The notes below the pieces were generated by a model. It saw only the letters and a list, made by a program, of their open reading frames with translations, was not told the DNA's origin and ran no database searches. This document shows positions 25,281 through 34,635 of a stretch of 64,000 bases of DNA, in pieces. Each line of letters begins with the position of its first letter. The stretch's first letter is position 1. A program made the translations under genes and the position numbers. This DNA is from Methylocystis hirsuta (GTDB taxonomy: Bacteria > Pseudomonadota > Alphaproteobacteria > Rhizobiales > Beijerinckiaceae): the NCBI RefSeq assembly GCF_003722355.1, contig NZ_QWDD01000001.1, positions 558,001 through 622,000 of the forward strand, in the 5' to 3' direction.

Positions 25281-26342
25281 ATGAAAAGGCGATTGCGCAT
25301 TGCCAATTTCGCTATCTGGTTAGGCCTTGCGCTCGGAGCTGTCGTCGTGGCCGGCGCGATATTCTTGGGCGCGAACCCGCGCCAAGCTTTCCAAGCCGTA
25401 GCGTCATCGGAAATGTTACGCACGGATGGCGCGGAACTCTATCTTCTGACTCGCGGGGCGCGTCGCGACGCGCCTGTAATCCTGTGGCTGCATGGCGGAC
25501 CCGGTGGGGCGGAAGGGCCTCTTTTTCGACTTTTCAACGGCGCTCTCGAAACGGATTTTGTCGTCGCTTATTGGGACCAGCGCGGCGCGGGCCGTTCCTA
25601 TTCCGCCGACGCGGACCCCGCGCGCCTTACCGTCGCACAACACTTGGAAGACCTCGATTTCGTCGTCGACCACCTGCGCGCGAAATTTGGCGCCGACAAG
25701 ATCGCTCTGATCGGACATTCATGGGGTTCCGCGCTTGGGCTGCTCTATGCGCGGCGCCATCCGGAAAAAGTCGCGGCCTTTGTTGGAGTCGGGCAATTCG
25801 TCTCGGGGATCGAGGGTCAGCGCGCCCAATATTCCTTCGTCGATACGGAAGCGCGCCGCATGGGCGACCGGACGGCGTTGACCGAACTCGCCGCAATCGG
25901 GCCGCCTCCCTATTCAGCGACGAATGGTCTGCGCGTACAAGATTTGGTGGATCGATTCGGCGGCTACTTTCATAGCCGCCCCAGTTTTCTGATGACCATC
26001 CTAAGAGGGATTTGCGGCGGCTATATCGCGCCTTGGGAGATAGGGAAATTTATCCACGCGAACAATGTTTCGCTTGAGGCGATGAATGACGAAATATCGC
26101 AACTGGACCTGCGCTTGTCGGCGCCTTCCGTCGACGCGCCGGTCATCTTCATATTGGGAAGGCACGATCGTCATGTCGATTCGCGGATGGCCGCAGCCTA
26201 TTTCGAGCAACTGCAGGCTCCCGGTAAGGCGCTCATCTGGTTCGAGGGCGCCGCGCACAACATTCCATTCGAGCAGCCAGAATTATTCAATTTGCGCGTG
26301 ACGCAAGCGCTCCATGACTTGGAGGCTCGCATTGGCCGCTAG
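25281..26342 (+). CDS. membrane-anchored alpha/beta hydrolase, prolyl-aminopeptidase-like
   Basis: This 353-residue protein has an N-terminal membrane anchor or signal (residues about 8-32, IANFAIWLGLALGAVVVAGA) and an alpha/beta hydrolase domain. HGGPGG forms the oxyanion region, the nucleophile Ser is in GHSWGS, Asp is in LGRHDRHVDS, and His is in GAAHNIPFEQ. The YWDQRGAGRSY sequence points to the proline iminopeptidase group. The substrate cannot be told. Its stop codon TAG is supplied by the first bases (CTAG) of repeat copy B, so the original C-terminus may have been altered. Confidence 0.85.
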   Translation: MKRRLRIANFAIWLGLALGAVVVAGAIFLGANPRQAFQAVASSEMLRTDGAELYLLTRGARRDAPVILWLHGGPGGAEGPLFRLFNGALETDFVVAYWDQRGAGRSYSADADPARLTVAQHLEDLDFVVDHLRAKFGADKIALIGHSWGSALGLLYARRHPEKVAAFVGVGQFVSGIEGQRAQYSFVDTEARRMGDRTALTELAAIGPPPYSATNGLRVQDLVDRFGGYFHSRPSFLMTILRGICGGYIAPWEIGKFIHANNVSLEAMNDEISQLDLRLSAPSVDAPVIFILGRHDRHVDSRMAAAYFEQLQAPGKALIWFEGAAHNIPFEQPELFNLRVTQALHDLEARIGR

Positions 26343-26478
26343 AGCGAGATCGTTCTTCATGGAAGCGCGACGCGCTTCCATGAAGAACGTGAATCTCGCT
26401 CTAATTTACGGAGATAGAGCAGGATCCACCTTTGAAATGGGATCGCAAACGATTCCATTTCAAACGATCCTGCTCTAG
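26339..26478 (-). repeat. 140-bp double-hairpin repeat, copy B (inverted)
   Basis: This is the reverse complement of copy A at 23993-24132, differing at about four positions, all in the central linker and the adjoining arm. It has the same CTAG ends and the same two hairpins. Copies A and B bracket 24133-26338, which holds the operator pair, the SRPBCC/ArsR genes and the hydrolase. Confidence 0.9.
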
Positions 26479-26503
26479 ACCACAAAGAACGGAGAGACCT
26501 CGG

Positions 26504-26697
26504 ATGCAAATCGTGCTGACGAGCGTGCTCGTCGATGACCAGGAAAGCTGGGCGACATCGATAAGGAGTATAAGCGCATATTAGCCCTCGATGTTGCGTT
26601 CACGCAGAAGCCCGTTTCGATGGGACCGGCCACCACTGCGGCATTCGACGACACTTGCGGCAATCTCATACGGATCGCACAACGACTCTGGTCATGA
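26504..26697 (+). pseudogene. VOC-family (glyoxalase-like) gene with internal deletion and frameshift
   Basis: The ATG at 26504, with GGAGAGA upstream, starts MQIVLTSVLVDDQ, the usual N-terminus of small VOC proteins. A stop follows after 26 codons. In another frame the C-terminal part is intact: EYKRILALDVAFTQKPVSMG and AAFDDTCGNLIRI, ending at a TGA at 26697. About 60 codons of the middle are missing. The end overlaps the C-terminal codons of the convergent methyltransferase gene. Confidence 0.75.
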
Positions 26698-27307
26698 TTC
26701 CCGGGTCCGTGAATCGCCCTAAGCGATCGAATTTCGAATCGCGGCGTTGCGGCTCACCCGAAGACGGCGCGAAAAGGTCAGGATTTGCGGCAGCCCCTTG
26801 GCCAAAGCGCGCGCCTTCGATTTCAAGCAGGCGCGCCTTCGCGCTCGTGCCGCCATGAGCGGAAAATCCGCCGATTTTTCCGCCGGCGGCCAAGATGCGA
26901 TGACAGGGTATGATGATTGCGATCGGGTTCCTCGACAGAGCGTGTCCAACCGCGCGCGCGGCGCCTGGCGATCCGACGTCACGGGCAATCTCGCCATAGG
27001 TCGCGACGGCGCCCCAGCTGATGGCGCGGGTCGCATCATAGACGGCCTTGTGAAACGGGCTGCTGGCGCGAAGGTCCAGCCGCAGGGTCGAGAAATCGAT
27101 TTTCTCGCCGCGGAAATATCGCTCGAGGTCCGCGATCGCTTGCGCAATCGGCGAAGGCAGGGCGCCGGACCACCGATCCGCCTTCGCCATGCGTCGCGCC
27201 AAAGCTGCGTCGTCCCGTTCCGGCAACTGGAATCGCGTCACGCCCTCTTCGCTCCATGCAATGCCGCAGGGACCGATAGCGGTTCGGAAAATATGAAAAC
27301 GCTGCAT
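26666..27307 (-). CDS. ogt: methylated-DNA-protein cysteine methyltransferase (Ogt/MGMT)
   Basis: This 213-residue suicide DNA-repair protein removes alkyl groups from O6-alkylguanine. The active-site motif IIIPCHRILAAGG carries the acceptor Cys, with the helix-turn-helix SPFHKAVYDATRAISWGAVA before it and GGFSAHGGTSAKARLLEIEG after. The family usually ends about 10 residues after that segment. Here the C-terminus runs about 45 residues further, through RDSKFDRLGRFTDPG, into the VOC pseudogene, suggesting the original stop was lost. Confidence 0.92.
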   Translation of the reverse strand: MQRFHIFRTAIGPCGIAWSEEGVTRFQLPERDDAALARRMAKADRWSGALPSPIAQAIADLERYFRGEKIDFSTLRLDLRASSPFHKAVYDATRAISWGAVATYGEIARDVGSPGAARAVGHALSRNPIAIIIPCHRILAAGGKIGGFSAHGGTSAKARLLEIEGARFGQGAAANPDLFAPSSGEPQRRDSKFDRLGRFTDPGIMTRVVVRSV

Positions 27308-27419
27308 GACCGACTCGCGGCTCTATGACGGGCTGCGCGCGGCGGCGCTGACCTCGGAACGGCGCGGCGCGGCAGGATAACGGAAAATCTTCGCAGGGGC
27401 GCAAATTTTCAGACTGACC

Positions 27420-27452
27420 CATTGCCAATCGTCGTCAGGACGATCGGCAATG
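27420..27452. terminator. 14-bp hairpin between ogt and the regulator-GST gene
   Basis: CATTGCCAATCGTC and GACGATCGGCAATG pair with one mismatch around a 5-nt loop (GTCAG). There is no T run on either side. It sits downstream of the regulator-GST gene and upstream of ogt, so it may act as a weak terminator. Confidence 0.4.
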
Positions 27453-27506
27453 TGCTCGCCGCCGTGCAGCCGCTTGGAGCGCGAGGTTAGCGGGCCACGG
27501 CCTGAA

Positions 27507-28877
27507 TCACGCCGCCGCCCAGGCTTGCTTCGACGCCAGCTTCTCCGCCTCGGCGCCGGCGCGCAGTCGCGCGGGGCGATTTTCCATGCCGCTCCAATAG
27601 GCCTCGAATTCCGGGCGCTTGTCGATCACACCGAATCGCAGCCCAAAGCCGATCATCGACCCCACATAAACGTCCGCGGCGGTGAATCTGTCGCCCGCGA
27701 CGTAGCGACGTCCCGCAACGGCCTTGGCCAGCGCGTCTATCACGGCGGCGTAAGAGCCGTAGCCAAAGCGGGCCTGCATCTCGGGCGTCGCGGGGTCCCA
27801 ACCGGCGGCGTGGTTGCTCATCGCCGGCTCGACGCAGCCAGCCGCGAAAAACAGCCAGCGATAATAGTCGCCGCGCGCCTCGGGTTCCGGCGCGAGTCCG
27901 GCCTCGGGAAAGGCGTCGGCAAGATAGGCGCAGATGGCGGCCGCCTCGGTCACCACCGTCTCCCCATGCCGGATGGCCGGCACCTTGCCCATGGGATTGA
28001 TCGCGAGATATTCGGGCGCCTTCATCGTCGTTCCGTAATCCTTGACCTCGATCGAATAGGGCGCGCCGACCTCCTCCAACATCCAGTGCGCGATCATGCC
28101 GCGCGATTGCGGATTGGTGTAGAAAACAAGCTCCTTCGCCATGGATTTTCCCTTCGGCTTTCTTGATGCGGAGCGACTGTATGCGATGCTGCTGTCAGCT
28201 TCTGTCAGCATAGTTTGACGCCATTCTCTCACCAACGCCTGACGGCGGCGCGGCGGGCGCGCGTCCAGAATATGCGCCGCCTCGATCCGATCGGTTCGGA
28301 AATGTCGGAAGGCGCGCCGCAACTCGCACCAGCCGACGAGAACGCGGGCGGATTCGAAAAAGCCGAGCGCTATGGGCCAAATGACGCGCTGCGTCCGCGC
28401 GCCCTTTTCGTCGCGATAGGAAATGGCGAACTTGCGCTCTTGGCGCAACGCGCGGCGCAACAGCGTCAGTTCGACATGCTGTGGCCGCTCCCAGCCGGGG
28501 CCGACCAGCAGCGCGTCGTCTTCCAAACGGGTCCTAAGCTCTCGCGGCAAGACCGCCGAGATTTTCGCCAAAGCGTTGCCGGCGGCCTGGGACAGTGCGT
28601 CGTCGGTGCGGCGCACCACCCATTTCGCGCCGAGCGCCAACGCCTCGATCTCTTCCTCCGAAAACATCAGCGGCGGCAGGAGAAAGCCGGGACGCAGCAC
28701 ATAGCCGACGCCCGGCTCGCCGTCGATTTCCGCGCCCATCGCCTGCAGGGCGGCGATGTCGCGATAAAGCGTGCGCAGGGAAACGCCCGCCTCGCGCGCA
28801 AGCTCCGCCCCGCTAACGGGCCGTCGGCGGCGGCGAAGCATCTGCAGGAGTTCGAACAATCGATGCGTGCGGGACAT
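27507..28877 (-). CDS. YafY/WYL transcriptional regulator fused in frame to glutathione S-transferase
   Basis: One open frame of 456 residues joins two normally separate proteins. Residues 1-235 are a DeoR-type helix-turn-helix (AREAGVSLRTLYRDIAALQA) followed by a WYL-type domain. Residues about 246-456 are a GST (KELVFYTNPQSRGMIAHWML, EYLAINPMGKVPAIR, ATPEMQARFGYGSYA). The linker reads QTMLTEADSSIAYSRSASRK and KPKGKS, which looks like read-through of an intergenic region. GST can also start at its own ATG at 28142 behind AAGGGAAAA. In relatives, as I recall them, the two are adjacent genes. The regulator start chosen is the ATG at 28877 (MSRTHRLFELL). Confidence 0.8.
   Translation of the reverse strand: MSRTHRLFELLQMLRRRRRPVSGAELAREAGVSLRTLYRDIAALQAMGAEIDGEPGVGYVLRPGFLLPPLMFSEEEIEALALGAKWVVRRTDDALSQAAGNALAKISAVLPRELRTRLEDDALLVGPGWERPQHVELTLLRRALRQERKFAISYRDEKGARTQRVIWPIALGFFESARVLVGWCELRRAFRHFRTDRIEAAHILDARPPRRRQALVREWRQTMLTEADSSIAYSRSASRKPKGKSMAKELVFYTNPQSRGMIAHWMLEEVGAPYSIEVKDYGTTMKAPEYLAINPMGKVPAIRHGETVVTEAAAICAYLADAFPEAGLAPEPEARGDYYRWLFFAAGCVEPAMSNHAAGWDPATPEMQARFGYGSYAAVIDALAKAVAGRRYVAGDRFTAADVYVGSMIGFGLRFGVIDKRPEFEAYWSGMENRPARLRAGAEAEKLASKQAWAAA
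28192..28209. promoter_or_regulatory. CTGTCAGC direct repeat inside the regulator-GST linker
   Basis: CTGTCAGC occurs at 28192-28199 and 28202-28209, exactly one helical turn apart. It lies within the codons linking the regulator and GST halves, about 50 nt upstream of the internal GST start. This position fits an operator and promoter for a separately transcribed GST gene controlled by the adjacent regulator. Confidence 0.45.
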
Positions 28878-28998
28878 GCCGGCAGAATAGCATGTGATCC
28901 TGTCAAATTCCGGCAGCAGGAAACCTTCCGCCTCTGAGTTCCCTCGCAAGATCGGCCAAGTTCGGGATTACGGCGGTGGCTCCAGGTTCGGGGACGCT

Positions 28999-29400
28999 TC
29001 AAGAGCGGCGGTTGCGCATTCCCGGAACAAGCTTCAAGTCGTCGCGCGCGGCCAATTTCCGGTACGCCTCAGTCTCGACTCCATAGACCGCGACACGTCC
29101 TCGCTCGTCATGGTGCAATCCCCAGCCGTACTGCTTCGCCAGCGGCGAGGCGCGAAGACATGCTTGCGGCTTTGAGAAAAAAGCCGCCCGCGCGATTTCT
29201 CGTTTGTGATCCTCGATTCCATTACGCCGAGCAAAAACTTCGAAAAGCAGGTCGTCGCTGGTAAAGGAATAGGGTTCGCCTCGAAGCAGCGCGTATTGCA
29301 GGCCCCCAACAGAGTTTCCGTTCGCCGGCTCGATTCCCGCCGTTGCGGGGCAGTCGGCCGATACCGTGATGAAGACATTGTGATAGTTCGTGCTTTTCAA
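28999..29400 (-). CDS. DUF6157-type protein of unknown function
   Basis: This protein of about 133 residues matches the small family I know as DUF6157. Conserved features are STNYHNVFITVSADCPA at the N-terminus, LLRGEPYSFTSDDLLFEVFA, and LRASPLAKQYGWGLHHDE. The start taken is a TTG at 29400, because the family begins two to three residues before TNY. The open frame extends upstream to 29625, but that part is antisense to a sigma-factor fragment. No function is known and the start is uncertain. Confidence 0.65.
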   Translation of the reverse strand: MKSTNYHNVFITVSADCPATAGIEPANGNSVGGLQYALLRGEPYSFTSDDLLFEVFARRNGIEDHKREIARAAFFSKPQACLRASPLAKQYGWGLHHDERGRVAVYGVETEAYRKLAARDDLKLVPGMRNRRS

Positions 29401-29536
29401 TTGTCGCTTGATCCCGCTCGCGTCCGCCCTCGACCAACATATGCCTTCTCCAATGTGGCGACATCGAGCCCCTTCTGTTGCGGCTTGGCCTCCGTCACGG
29501 GCTCGCTTGGGCCGTTGAGCGCTTCCGGAAGGAGCA

Positions 29537-29737
29537 AAGACGGGCATCCCGCGATTTCCGGTCACGAAGGAGCATGGCCTCAGGATCGCTTCCGCCTTCT
29601 TCGCCGCATCCCGAAGCGGCGACATGAATTCTTTGCGGTCGCTGCTGGGGGAAGATGTCGTCGCCTATGCCGACGGCGGCGGCATGCCGACTCCAACGCC
29701 TCGCGGAGCAGCAGGAAGCGCGAGGCGTGATCTGTGA
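29537..29737 (+). pseudogene. C-terminal fragment of a SigJ-type ECF sigma factor
   Basis: The frame reads PRFPVTKEHGLRIASAFF, AASRSGDMNSLRSLLGEDVV and AYADGGGM. This is the junction between the sigma-4 region and the SnoaL-like C-terminal domain of SigJ/ECF41-type sigma factors. The helix-turn-helix and sigma-2 regions are absent upstream, and the reading ends at a TGA 20 codons after the match. It is a relic. Confidence 0.6.
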
Positions 29738-29844
29738 CGGTCAGCGGATAGCAGTAGCATGATCGCGAACGTCATTTCGAAGCAGTGCGTCTCGCGTTCG
29801 AGAGGCTCGACGCTCGCCGCAACCCGGCTCACATCCTTGGCGGG

Positions 29845-30519
29845 TCAGTTGGTCAGCGCCGGACTTTCGCGATAGAGCGATGGGAAGAGGCGCTTGAGAT
29901 CGTCGATCTTCGGCAGATCATTGTAGACGATGTAAGGCTGCGCGGGATGGCGAAGAAGATAGTCCTGATGATAGGCCTCCGCCGGGTAGAACGCCCTGAG
30001 CGGTTCGAGCGTCGTGACGATCGGCGCCGAGAAGGCCTTCGAGTCGGACAGCTGCGCAATATAGTCGCGCGCAGCCTTTTCCTGATCGGCGTTCGCGACG
30101 AAAATCGTTGAACGATATTGCGCGCCTGCGTCAGGGCCCTGGCGGTTAAGCTGCGTCGGATCATGCGCGACGGAGAAGTAGACGCGCAGCAGTTCTCCAA
30201 GGCTCACGGTCTTCGGATCATAAGTGATTTCGACCGATTCCGCGTGACCGGTGTCGCCGCGTGAAACGGTGTCGTAGCGGGCCGTCGCCTTGGCGCCGCC
30301 GGCATAGCCGGATACGGCGCGCGAGACGCCCTTGACGCGCTGAAACACGCCTTGCACGCCCCAAAAACAGCCGCCGGCGACGACGAGCCTCTGTTCACGG
30401 GCGCTTGCAACCGGCGGATCGTAAGCGGGCGGCGGCAAGACGAATGCGCGTTCGGCGGCGCCGGCGCGCAAGGGTGCGAGAAACGTCAGCGCGGCGACGA
30501 GAACAGCGGCGACTCTCAT
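29845..30519 (-). CDS. msrA: MsrA, exported peptide methionine-S-sulfoxide reductase
   Basis: This 224-residue protein has a signal peptide (residues 1-21, ending RAGA) and an MsrA domain with the active-site motif GGCFWGVQGVFQRVKGV. Other family features are GYAGG, GHAESVEITYDP and AEAYHQDYLLRHP. It reduces methionine-S-sulfoxide in periplasmic proteins. It lies 10 nt downstream of msrB on the same strand, so both stereoisomers are handled by one operon. Confidence 0.95.
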   Translation of the reverse strand: MRVAAVLVAALTFLAPLRAGAAERAFVLPPPAYDPPVASAREQRLVVAGGCFWGVQGVFQRVKGVSRAVSGYAGGAKATARYDTVSRGDTGHAESVEITYDPKTVSLGELLRVYFSVAHDPTQLNRQGPDAGAQYRSTIFVANADQEKAARDYIAQLSDSKAFSAPIVTTLEPLRAFYPAEAYHQDYLLRHPAQPYIVYNDLPKIDDLKRLFPSLYRESPALTN

Positions 30520-30529
30520 GGCGATACCC

Positions 30530-31057
30530 TTATGCTTGTCCGCGCCCGACGAAACGCAGCGCGACGCCGTTCATGCAGTAGCGCAGCCCCGTTGGCTTGG
30601 GTCCGTCCGTGAAGACATGGCCAAGATGCGCGTCGCAGCGCTTGCAGGAGACGGCGACGCGTCTCATGCCGAACGACGTATCGGCGCTTTCCACGACATT
30701 GGCCTTTGAAATCGGCGCGAAGAAGCTCGGCCAGCCGGTGCCAGAGTCATATTTTGTCTTGGAGTCGAACAGCGCCGTATCGCAGCAGATGCATCGATAG
30801 AGTCCGTCTGCATGATGATCCCAGTTGGGTCCAGTAAATGCGCGCTCCGTGCCGTCCTTGCGAGTCACCTCGAAGGCCAGCGGCGAGAGCTGCGCGCGCC
30901 ATTCGGCATCGGTCTTGACGATTTTTTCCAGGCGCGAAAGGCCAGCGCTCTTGCCGTTCGAGTCGAACGTTTCGATCTCGACCATTTCGGCGGCGGCATG
31001 CGCGTTTCGCGCGAAGGCGAGAAAGACTGCGCCTGAAAGAAGGTTGCGACGGTTCAC
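30530..31057 (-). CDS. msrB: MsrB, exported peptide methionine-R-sulfoxide reductase
   Basis: This 175-residue protein starts at a GTG behind GCAGGAG. It has an N-terminal signal with an Arg pair ([20 protein letters not shown]). The MsrB domain carries zinc ligands in CICC and [12 protein letters not shown], the motif SGTGWPSFF, and the catalytic Cys in [11 protein letters not shown]. It reduces methionine-R-sulfoxide, presumably in the periplasm. It is the first gene of an msrB-msrA pair. Confidence 0.93.
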   Translation of the reverse strand: MNRRNLLSGAVFLAFARNAHAAAEMVEIETFDSNGKSAGLSRLEKIVKTDAEWRAQLSPLAFEVTRKDGTERAFTGPNWDHHADGLYRCICCDTALFDSKTKYDSGTGWPSFFAPISKANVVESADTSFGMRRVAVSCKRCDAHLGHVFTDGPKPTGLRYCMNGVALRFVGRGQA

Positions 31058-31131
31058 GATCGGCTCCTGCGCTCTCCTGCGCATTCGTGCGCGCCCAGGA
31101 AAAAGTTACGGCGAAGCGAAAAATTTCCGTT

Positions 31132-32910
<1,779 letters not shown>

Positions 32911-33073
32911 GGGTGAATCAGCTCAGTAGGCCAGGGCTTTGTGGATTATAGCGGCTTTGGCAGAACAATCGCCAGTGACGGACCGGCAACCTTAGCAAGC
33001 AAAAGGTTGCGCGGGATGGAGGGGCGATCGGGCGGATTGCCGGGCAATCAGGTAAAGGACAGCTATCCTCGCC

Positions 33074-33250
33074 CTCATGCTGAGGAGGCTCCGTAGGAGC
33101 CGTCTCGAAGCACGAGGGCGAGAGCTCCAGAGCGCGCAGGAAAGGTCTCCTCGTCCTTCGAGACGCGGCCTTCGATCTCGGGCCTGCCCGAGATCGACAT
33201 TCCATTCGCAAGTCGGGTAAACCCGACTTGCGGGCGCTCCTCAGGATGAG
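33074..33250. repeat. 177-bp nested palindromic intergenic repeat
   Basis: Outer arms CTCATGCTGAGGAG (33074-33087) and CTCCTCAGGATGAG (33237-33250) pair with one mismatch. Inside are CGTCTCGAAG/CTTCGAGACG, a perfect hairpin TCGATCTCGGGC-CT-GCCCGAGATCGA near 33172-33197, and AAGTCGGGT-AA-ACCCGACTT near 33210-33229. The outer sequence resembles repeats that are widespread between genes in alphaproteobacterial genomes. It directly adjoins the left end of the IS110 element. Confidence 0.8.
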
Positions 33251-33265
33251 CATCTGTGTTTTGTG

Positions 33266-34237
33266 TCAAGGCCGCGTTGGGGTCCACTGACGATTTTCAC
33301 GGATGAGGACGTTTGCGAGAACGACGATTTTTCGCATGACGGCCGTGATGGCGATTTTGGCGGCTTTTCCGTTTTCGCGTAGACGTTTGTAAAAGGCGGC
33401 GAGATCAGGGTTCCATCTCGCGGCGGCGACGGCCGCCATATAGAGGGCGGTCCGCACATGGGCGCGCCCTCCGCGGATGCGCCGCTGGCCATTTTTGTCG
33501 CCACTGTCGCGGGCGATCGGGGCGAGGCCCGCGAGCATGGCCGCGCCTTTTCCCGAGCAAGCGCCGATTTCGCCAAGACAGGAAAGGAGCGTCATCGCCG
33601 CGATGGGGCCGACGCCCTTGATCGACAAAAGGATGCGAAAGCGCTCGGCCAGCCGTTCGTCGGTGTCGATGCGTCGTCCGATCTCTTCGTCGAGGCGAGC
33701 AATATGACGTTCCGCCTCGGCGATGAGCTGCGCCAGCTCGACGCGCAAAAAATCCGTTTCAGCCTCGCCGGCGCGATTGGAGAGCGCGGTCTTGTCGGCC
33801 ACGGCGGATTGCCTGGCGCGCACGAGCTCCTGCAGCCCGTCCATGGCTTCGCCTGCCGGCGGCGCGGCGGCCGGATCGAGGCGCGCGCCAAGCAACGCCA
33901 GCATGCGCGCGTCGATCCGATCGGTCTTGGCGAGCGCGCCAACCGCCTCGGCGAACAATCGCGAACGCAGCGGATTGACCACGGCTACGGGCAGGCCCGC
34001 CGCATGAAGGCTGCGATGCGCTTGCCGATGATACTTGCCGGTCGCCTCCAAAACGAGGCGCGCGATGGCGACGCCTTCGCACGCGCGTTTCAGGTGCTTC
34101 AAGCCGTGACGGTCGTTGGCGATCCGCAGGGCCTTGCCAAGCGGATGGAAATAAACGTCGAGCCAGTCTTTACAGACGTCGACGCCGACGTAAACTTGCG
34201 CTTGCGCGCTTTGGTCGGGCAATGCCTTGCCTTGCAT
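33266..34237 (-). CDS. IS110-family DEDD transposase (recombinase)
   Basis: This 323-residue protein has an N-terminal RuvC-like DEDD domain, with Asp in VYVGVDVCKDWLDVYF, Glu in LVLEATGKYHRQ and Asp in KTDRIDARMLALLGARLDP. The C-terminal Tnp_20 domain contains LLSIKGVGPIAAMTLLSCLG and a later conserved Ser in RDSGDKNGQRRIRGG. The gene appears complete. The ATG at 34237 is taken; one seven codons upstream is possible. It belongs to a different subgroup from the remnant at 23691-23848. Confidence 0.93.
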   Translation of the reverse strand: MQGKALPDQSAQAQVYVGVDVCKDWLDVYFHPLGKALRIANDRHGLKHLKRACEGVAIARLVLEATGKYHRQAHRSLHAAGLPVAVVNPLRSRLFAEAVGALAKTDRIDARMLALLGARLDPAAAPPAGEAMDGLQELVRARQSAVADKTALSNRAGEAETDFLRVELAQLIAEAERHIARLDEEIGRRIDTDERLAERFRILLSIKGVGPIAAMTLLSCLGEIGACSGKGAAMLAGLAPIARDSGDKNGQRRIRGGRAHVRTALYMAAVAAARWNPDLAAFYKRLRENGKAAKIAITAVMRKIVVLANVLIRENRQWTPTRP

Positions 34238-34259
34238 TCGGGACGTGCTCCCAATCATC

Positions 34260-34420
34260 TGTTCAGGCCGAGCGCGAGGACGAACGGACCAAGCTCATCC
34301 ACGGTTCGAGCCAAGGAAACCACGGTCCCGTTCGTCCGAGTTCCGGGGGATGGCCATCCCCCGGAACTCAGCCCCTTCTTCGCGAGTCGCGGGGCCATGA
34401 CAAACATGCAAGGAGACCTT
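34260..34420 (-). ncRNA. candidate bridge RNA in the non-coding end of the IS110 element
   Basis: The DNA upstream of the transposase has no gene but strong secondary structure. A 12-bp stem (GGACGAACGGAC at 34278-34289 with GTCCCGTTCGTCC at 34325-34337, one bulge) closes a 35-nt loop. Next to it is a perfect 28-nt palindrome (34340-34367, GTTCCGGGGGATGG and its complement). IS110-type recombinases are known to use a structured RNA from this position to pair donor and target DNA. Assignment here rests on position and structure only. Confidence 0.4.
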
Positions 34421-34429
34421 TACCCGATC

Positions 34430-34635
34430 ACGGATTTCGCGCCATCATCGCCTACCGCGTGAAGGAGCGAAGCATTTTTCTCTACGGCTTCGCCAAGAAC
34501 GAGCGAGACAATATCGATGCGGATGATTTGGAGATTTTGAAAAAGCTGGCGCGGCAATTCCTGCCGATGAGCGCGGCGGAGATTGAAAGGGCGATCGAGG
34601 AAGGCGAACTCATCGAGGTGGAACATGACGACTAA
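34430..34635 (+). pseudogene. RelE/ParE-like toxin lacking its N-terminal half
   Basis: Reading from HGFRAIIAYRVKERSIFLYG through the stop at 34635, the sequence is a paralogue of the C-terminal half of the toxin at 35384-35770 (compare YRMIVAYRVKERAVFLYGFA). The first half, about 60 residues, is replaced by IS110 sequence. It still overlaps the downstream antitoxin gene by 11 nt, as in an intact module. An open frame extends upstream into the element but is not toxin-like. Confidence 0.8.

Larger units (their letters stand above)
33252..34429 (-). mobile_element. IS110-family insertion sequence (ends approximate)
   Basis: The element comprises one transposase gene on the minus strand, a short 3' end next to the palindromic repeat, and about 190 nt of structured non-coding DNA upstream of the gene. 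IS110 elements have no terminal inverted repeats, so exact ends cannot be set by eye. Sequence homologous to a toxin gene resumes at about 34430, which limits the right end. Confidence 0.7.
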
